From Candidatus Limnocylindrales bacterium (GTDB lineage: Bacteria > Desulfobacterota > Binatia > UBA1149 > CAITLU01): a stretch of DNA of 64,000 nucleotides. Where the stretch lies: the NCBI GenBank assembly GCA_035571835.1, contig DATNBU010000017.1:1-64000 (forward strand), written 5' to 3'. The notes below the pieces were generated by a model, which was given only the letters and a program-made list of their open reading frames with translations, was not told the DNA's origin and searched no databases. The position numbers and the translations under genes were made by a program. Position 1 is the first letter of the stretch. The number at the start of each line of letters is the position of its first letter. Of the stretch, positions 59,269 through 64,000 are shown piece after piece.

Positions 59269-62200
59269 ATGACAACTCCCCGAGCGTCGCGCGCGTGGAT
59301 CGACAGCCGGCACCTGCGGGAAAGCGCCGGCGGTGCCGCGGCGCTTGCAGGGCTCGATCAGCTTGCGCCCGCGACACGCGAACGACTGCTCGAGCGCGCC
59401 GACCGCATCGCCACCGTCTCGACGAGCCTTGCGCACGCGTTCCTGCCTCGCGCCGTCGAGGCTGCGGCCGCGGGCGTACCGGTTTACGACGCGTGGGAAG
59501 CCGCGCTCGCCGACGTCGCCGGAGCCGGCGACGTCGCGCGCGAGCTCGCGACGGCGTTCTTCCGGATTGCTCCGCAGGGTTTTGCCGCATGGCCGGAGCC
59601 GCGCCGCCGCGCATGGATCGATTCGGTTCGAGCGCTCGCGGAATCGTCGAGACGGCTTGCTGCGTCGATGCTCGATGCTACCGCCGCGATTCTCGACGAT
59701 GGTCGCACGCTTGACGACGCGTCGCTGGCCGCGTGGCAGCACGCAACCGAAGGCCTGCTTTCGCGCGGCGGCTGGCGAAGCGAGTTCCTCGCGGAAGCGT
59801 TCGTCTCCGGCGCGGCGCTTCTCGCCGGTCGCGCGGAGCCGGCCGCGTTCGAGCACTGGGCGACGCTGGTTGCCGTGATCGGAACGACCGGCCGCAATCC
59901 GAAGCCGCCGTCGCCGCCTGCGCAGCTTCTCAACCTGGATGCTTCCGCCCTTACCGGCGTCGTCCGACTCTGCGCCGCCGCAGCCGCAACTCACGCCAAA
60001 GCGGCACAGAGGCTCCTCGAGCTGATTCCGCCCGCGATCTCGCGGCTGGAGACCCGGCAACGACGCAGCCTTCTCGATTCGTGTGCGCGCTGCCGTTCGC
60101 TCGATGCGCTCGCCGACGCGATGGCGCTCGTCGGCGCTGTGCTGCACGGAATCCGCGCCGGTGATCTCGATTTCCTGCTCGCCCAGGCGGCGCGCATCGG
60201 CGAGGCGGCGCCGGCGGTGCTGCCCGCATTCCTGCGCACGATGGATCGCGCGATCGACGAAGGCGGCCAGCCCGGCGTGGAGCTGTGGGTCGAGCGCGGC
60301 ATCGAGCTCGCGACGCACGACCAGAACATCGACGCCGCCGCGGCGCATTTCCGCCTCGAGACGCGCACGTCGCACAAGCTGCTCGTCGAGCGCAGCTCGG
60401 CCGTCACGTTCGAAGAGATCGACGGAATGCTGCGCCGCTACCTGACGATGATGTCGCGGCGATCGTTCCAGCTGATGCCGTCGCCGGGAATCTGGATGCG
60501 CCCTCCGCTCGTCGCCCCCGAAGACGTCGCGATCCGGCTGCCGGAGCGCGTCGACCTGTTCGATGCGCCCGAGGACAACCAGGCGCTGTACAAGATCGTC
60601 GCGACCCACATCGCCGGGCGCTTCGAGTACGGCACCTACGACTTCGACCTCAAGGCCCTGCTCGAGCGCGGGTGGCAGCCGCCGCTGGTCCCCGCAGACG
60701 ACGGCGAGTATCCGCGCGACATCATCGCGTTCCTCGGCTGCTTTCCGAATCCGCTGCTCGCGTCCGCGCTGTTCGTGCTGCTCGACGGCGTGCGCATCGA
60801 TGCGTGTCTCGCCCGCGACTTTCCGGGTCTTCGCAGGGAGCTCGAGCGCATGGGGCGGCTCTACGCGTCGACGACCGTGCCGGCCGCGCACGATCGCCAT
60901 GACGAGCGCCTGCTCGAGACGCTGTTCCAGATCGGCCTTGCGCACAGAAGCATCGCCGAGCTCGACGCGCGGCTTCGCGCGCAGGGCGAATTCGTCATGG
61001 CCAGCATCGAGCTGCTGCGCTCGGCCGAAGCGACGGTCTACGACAGCGCGTCGCTTGCGATCGCATATTACGGCGGCCTCGCGTTCGCAGAGGCCCGTGC
61101 GCTCGACGACAGCGACGAGACCGCGTTCGCCGAAATGGGCGGCGCGACCGTCATCGATCCGTTCGAGCATCTCGACGGCAGCGACCGCGAGGAGAACACC
61201 GCACCGTGGAGACCCGATCCGGTGCGTGCCGAGCCCGGCGGCGAGCAGGCCGAAGTGAAGCTGCAGCTCACCGACGAAGAGACGCCTGCGGGCGGCGGCC
61301 GTCCGGTTTCACTCGAAGAGCTGAAATCGCTGCTCGAGCGCGGCGGCGATCTCAAGATCAGCGAAGCACACGGACAGATCGAAGAGGGACTCGGCCTCTA
61401 CATCACCGACCTGCTCGGGAAAATTCCTGCCGAGCAGCTTCGCGAGCTGCGCGAGAAAATCTCGACCGGCGATGCTGCGGCGATCCGTGCGTGGCTGTCG
61501 CGGCAGGCCACCGGCAACAGCTTCTACTACGACGAATGGGACTATCGCATCGCCGACTACCGGCGCCGCTGGTGCCGCGTAACCGAGATCGCCTGTGACG
61601 AAGACACCGGCGAATACTTCCAGCAGGCGCTCGCGCGCTCGGGCGAGCTCGTTGGCCAGATCAAGCGCGATTTCCAGATGCTTCGTCCCGACCAGCTGCG
61701 ACGCGTGCCGCGCGATGAACAGGGCGAGGAGTTCGACCTCAATGCGCTCGTCGAGGCGCACTCGGACCGGCGCGGCCGGCGCACTCCGAGCGACCGGCTC
61801 TACGTCGCGCGCAAGCCGGAGGAGCGCGACGTCGCGACGCTGTTTCTCGTCGACATGAGCGCATCGACCGACGAGCCGCTTCCCGGCGAGAGCATGGCCG
61901 GACCGAAACGGGTCATCGATCTCGCCAAGGATACGCTCGCGGTGCTCGCGCAGGTGCTCGGCGAAATCGGCGACAGCTATGCGATCTACGGTTTTTCGGG
62001 TCACGGCCGGCAATCGGTCGAGATCTATCCGGTCAAATCGTTCGGCGAGCGCCTGAGCGACAAGGTCAAGGGCCGCATCGGCGGCATCGCCCCGAAACGC
62101 TCGACGAGGATGGGAGCGGCGCTGCGGCACGCCGGCGAAAAGCTCGCGCGCACGAGCGCGCGCTCGCGCCACCTCATCCTGCTGAGTGACGGCTTTCCTC

Positions 62201-62436
62201 AGGATTTCGACTACGGCGACGATCGCCGGTCGAACACCTACGGCATCCGCGACACCATGCAGGCGCTGCGCGAGATCGAGAAGCGCGGGATGCAGACGTT
62301 CTGCATCACGGTCGATCCGGCCGGTCACGACTATCTCGGCGAGATGTGTCCGTCGGCGAGATACGCGGTGATCGAGGACATCCGCCAGCTGCCGAGCGAG
62401 CTGGTGCGGATCTACCGGCGGCTGACCCGGCACTAG
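59269..62436 (+). CDS. NorD/CbbO-like protein with C-terminal vWA domain
   Basis: 1055 residues. A long N-terminal helical region (about 1-700), an acidic segment, then a C-terminal von Willebrand A domain with full MIDAS: DMSAST (862-867), Thr in STRMG (about 946) and Asp in LLSDG (974). Pattern and partner match NorD/CbbO, adaptor of MoxR ATPases, but it is longer than NorD (about 640). No nitric oxide reductase, Rubisco or other obvious client lies in the window. Starts at ATG 59269; the frame extends upstream over norQ without homology. Confidence 0.9.
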   Translation: MTTPRASRAWIDSRHLRESAGGAAALAGLDQLAPATRERLLERADRIATVSTSLAHAFLPRAVEAAAAGVPVYDAWEAALADVAGAGDVARELATAFFRIAPQGFAAWPEPRRRAWIDSVRALAESSRRLAASMLDATAAILDDGRTLDDASLAAWQHATEGLLSRGGWRSEFLAEAFVSGAALLAGRAEPAAFEHWATLVAVIGTTGRNPKPPSPPAQLLNLDASALTGVVRLCAAAAATHAKAAQRLLELIPPAISRLETRQRRSLLDSCARCRSLDALADAMALVGAVLHGIRAGDLDFLLAQAARIGEAAPAVLPAFLRTMDRAIDEGGQPGVELWVERGIELATHDQNIDAAAAHFRLETRTSHKLLVERSSAVTFEEIDGMLRRYLTMMSRRSFQLMPSPGIWMRPPLVAPEDVAIRLPERVDLFDAPEDNQALYKIVATHIAGRFEYGTYDFDLKALLERGWQPPLVPADDGEYPRDIIAFLGCFPNPLLASALFVLLDGVRIDACLARDFPGLRRELERMGRLYASTTVPAAHDRHDERLLETLFQIGLAHRSIAELDARLRAQGEFVMASIELLRSAEATVYDSASLAIAYYGGLAFAEARALDDSDETAFAEMGGATVIDPFEHLDGSDREENTAPWRPDPVRAEPGGEQAEVKLQLTDEETPAGGGRPVSLEELKSLLERGGDLKISEAHGQIEEGLGLYITDLLGKIPAEQLRELREKISTGDAAAIRAWLSRQATGNSFYYDEWDYRIADYRRRWCRVTEIACDEDTGEYFQQALARSGELVGQIKRDFQMLRPDQLRRVPRDEQGEEFDLNALVEAHSDRRGRRTPSDRLYVARKPEERDVATLFLVDMSASTDEPLPGESMAGPKRVIDLAKDTLAVLAQVLGEIGDSYAIYGFSGHGRQSVEIYPVKSFGERLSDKVKGRIGGIAPKRSTRMGAALRHAGEKLARTSARSRHLILLSDGFPQDFDYGDDRRSNTYGIRDTMQALREIEKRGMQTFCITVDPAGHDYLGEMCPSARYAVIEDIRQLPSELVRIYRRLTRH

Positions 62437-62460
62437 CCCCGCATCGGACCGGGAATCAGC

Positions 62461-62476
62461 CGGCTTGCGAAAGCCG
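62461..62476. terminator. Small hairpin between convergent norD-like and glycosylase genes
   Basis: CGGCTT-GCGA-AAGCCG, a 6-bp perfect stem with a 4-nt loop, in the 45-bp convergent gap. No T-run; weak candidate transcript end. Confidence 0.3.
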
Positions 62477-62481
62477 AAGCG

Positions 62482-63045
62482 CTAACGGCGTGGCTCTCGC
62501 ATCAGGGCGCTGCGCCAAGCTTCGAGCTTTCGTTCATAGGACCACGATGCATTGGCCGGGCTCGTCGACGGAAGACGAGTCACCGTCAGCGATTCATCGA
62601 TCTTCATCGTCGCAGCGTGGCGGCGGAACGCATCCCACGCTTTCGTTCCGTTGAGGAGCACGCAGCGGATGTCCGGATGTGTGCGGAAAAACGACTCGAA
62701 GTCGTTGGCCGTCTGGGTCTCGCGGTTGATGCTGGTGTCGAGGCTGCCGGTGCGTTCGCACGAATGCAGCACGTCCCACAGCGCGATCCGGTTCGAGACC
62801 AGCGCATCGAGGCGCTGCTCGTACGTCGCCGACGGATCGATGCTCAGCAGCTCGGTCATGATGCGCCAGAAGCTGTTGCGCGGGTGGGCGTAGTAGCGGC
62901 CGGCGTCGAGCGATGCGACACCCGGCATGCTTCCGAGAATCAACACGGTCGCGTCGCGGCGCTCGATCGGCGCGAAGCTGTGGATGCGCTCGAGGCCGGA
63001 AGGCTGGATGTCGCGTGTCGCCGAGGTAACGCGCCGCGGGCCCAA
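62482..63045 (-). CDS. Uracil-DNA glycosylase superfamily, hypoxanthine-DNA glycosylase (family 6) type
   Basis: 187 residues. Motif LILGSMPGVASLDAGRYYAHPRNSFW is the signature of the family-6 glycosylases that remove deaminated adenine (hypoxanthine) from DNA. LLNGTKAW corresponds to the second motif and LPSTSPANASWSYERKLEAW to the third, with S-T-S-P-A-N intact. TTG start, three bases after the stop of the nitronate monooxygenase gene, so the two are cotranscribed. Substrate range could also include uracil mispairs. Confidence 0.9.
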   Translation of the reverse strand: MGPRRVTSATRDIQPSGLERIHSFAPIERRDATVLILGSMPGVASLDAGRYYAHPRNSFWRIMTELLSIDPSATYEQRLDALVSNRIALWDVLHSCERTGSLDTSINRETQTANDFESFFRTHPDIRCVLLNGTKAWDAFRRHAATMKIDESLTVTRLPSTSPANASWSYERKLEAWRSALMREPRR

Positions 63046-63048
63046 CGC

Positions 63049-64000
63049 TCAGCCTTTGGTCGAAGCGGGCGGCAGCTCGAGCTCGGTTTCGGCCGGCTGC
63101 TGCGCAGTGACTTCTGCCGCCGCGCGTTCGAGCAACGCCGCGGCGCCGTCGCAGAGCTCGCGGACAATATCGGCCGCCGGCTCGACGCGCTCCACGGCGC
63201 TGACCGATTCTCCGGCGTAAAGCGCCATCGCGTCGACGTGTCCGGTCGTCTCCCGGGTCGGCACCGGCACGGCGAGGCGCGGAATCGGATACGCAACGCC
63301 TCCGATCATGGTTTCGCCGGCGACGTCGGCGTCGAGCGCCTGCGCGCGTTCGACGCACGAGCGCAGCACCCGGTGCGGCGCATCCGGCCACATGACGGAG
63401 AACGCGTCGGTGAGCACGGTATCCTCCGCCTGCGACCGGATCAGCGCGGCCACGTACGACGGATGCGCGCCCGACTCCGCGGCAGCGACGAAACGCGTGC
63501 CGATGCGAACCCCGGAGGCGCCGGCCGCGAGCACCGCAGCCATCGCGCGTGCGGTACCGATTCCGCCGGCTGCAATGACCGGCACGTGCACCGCATCGAG
63601 CACTTCGGCGAGCAGCGCCAGCAGCGTGACGGTGCCGCGCACGTGGCCGCCGGCCTGTACCCCCTGCGCAATCACGACGTCGCATCCGCAATCCACGGCG
63701 AGCCGCGCCTCGCTGGTCGAACCAACCTGCCAGCACGCAAGGGCACCGGCGCGATGAACGATCTCGACTAGCGACGCATCGGGATCTCCGTAGAAGAACT
63801 CGACCATGCGAACACGGGGCGAGACGAGCTCGAGCACTTCGCGATCGAGAAACGGAATCAGGAAATTGACGCCGAACGGCTGCGGCGTGCTGCGAAGCAC
63901 CTCGTCGAGCGCGCTTTCGACCAGCGCCAGCGGCGATCCTGCCGTCGGCAGCATTGCGAGCCCGCCGGCGTTCGCAACGGCCGCGACGAGCGCAGGGGTG
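63049..64000 (-). CDS. Nitronate monooxygenase / 2-nitropropane dioxygenase-like, partial at window edge
   Basis: At least 317 residues in the window; the N-terminus lies beyond the right edge. The edge sequence reads TPALVAAVANAGGLAML, which is the normal start region of the family, so only about 15-30 residues are missing. TIM barrel with VVIAQGVQAGGHVRGT (FMN and substrate His in GGHVRG), VIAAGGIGTARAMAAVLAAGA and GVRIGTRFVAAAES, which are all conserved. Oxidises alkyl nitronates, or acts as an enoyl-ACP reductase (FabK-like) in some lineages. Upstream of the glycosylase gene in one transcript. Confidence 0.92.
   Translation of the reverse strand, partial: TPALVAAVANAGGLAMLPTAGSPLALVESALDEVLRSTPQPFGVNFLIPFLDREVLELVSPRVRMVEFFYGDPDASLVEIVHRAGALACWQVGSTSEARLAVDCGCDVVIAQGVQAGGHVRGTVTLLALLAEVLDAVHVPVIAAGGIGTARAMAAVLAAGASGVRIGTRFVAAAESGAHPSYVAALIRSQAEDTVLTDAFSVMWPDAPHRVLRSCVERAQALDADVAGETMIGGVAYPIPRLAVPVPTRETTGHVDAMALYAGESVSAVERVEPAADIVRELCDGAAALLERAAAEVTAQQPAETELELPPASTKG

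Noticed and set aside
59122-61170. 682-codon minus-strand frame across the NorD-like gene
   Set aside because: Arg-rich, no motifs, antisense shadow.
1-64000. Prophage, genomic island or defence system
   Set aside because: No integrase, phage structural gene, restriction, toxin-antitoxin or transposase gene was seen; composition is uniform by eye.

Overview
The window is chromosomal DNA of a high-GC bacterium (G+C near two thirds by eye) with strong third-position GC bias, so long antisense open frames shadow most genes. Gene content suggests a Gram-negative of the old Deltaproteobacteria sphere (Myxococcota, Desulfobacterota or Binatota-like). The signs are outer-membrane and lipoprotein genes, a ribosomal operon of the form rpsP-khpA-rimM-trmD-(PF09936 methyltransferase)-rplS, secreted proteases with repeated Cys-rich modules, and acyl-CoA and amidase genes typical of soil or subsurface metabolic generalists. 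No rRNA, tRNA, CRISPR, prophage, insertion sequence or integrase was found. The lineage is inference.

Layout. 0-11 kb: D-aminoacyl-tRNA deacylase, an Ogt-AlkA fusion for alkylation repair, a nitroreductase, an anchored coiled-coil protein, an ankyrin protein, a secreted pectinacetylesterase/Notum-type hydrolase beside a TetR regulator, an outer-membrane barrel, a PEBP-like protein, an L,D-transpeptidase and a YpfJ-type metallopeptidase. 11-22 kb: an SBP56/methanethiol-oxidase-family gene coupled to an SCO-like gene, a ThDP enzyme, a glutaminase-STAS-cNMP protein, a secreted S15/CocE hydrolase, a second nitroreductase, and a GST/AraC pair. 22.2-25.3 kb: the ribosomal protein and tRNA modification operon, closed by a strong terminator. 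25.3-32.9 kb: acyl-CoA synthetase and amidase (divergent), an acetylesterase, a secreted unknown, and a CMD protein divergent from an HxlR regulator over two palindromes. 32.9-41 kb: a seven-gene leftward operon (TPR lipoprotein, LolA/LolB-like lipoprotein, then a Dpp/Opp-type peptide importer A-B-C-D-F).

41-51 kb: a membrane protein, moaB-moaD-moaE, miaB with a heme-type membrane protein, a large secreted M12B metalloprotease, then a leftward run of ketopantoate-reductase-like, JAMM protease, alpha/beta hydrolase and gamma-glutamylcyclotransferase. 51-62.5 kb: a divergent PEPCK-superfamily protein, two LPG-synthase-TM/flippase-like proteins bracketing a DsbA-like lipoprotein, then a zinc-ribbon/TPR gene coupled to a NorQ/CbbQ MoxR ATPase and a NorD/CbbO vWA protein. 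62.5-64 kb: a hypoxanthine-DNA glycosylase-type gene and a nitronate monooxygenase cut by the right edge.

The points most worth following are: the MtoX-like/SCO pair; a MoaD whose Gly-Gly is followed by 30 extra residues, with a JAMM protease 7 kb away; the Ogt-AlkA fusion; the PEPCK-fold protein lacking obvious PEPCK substrate motifs; and the NorQ/NorD chaperone set with no client next to it.
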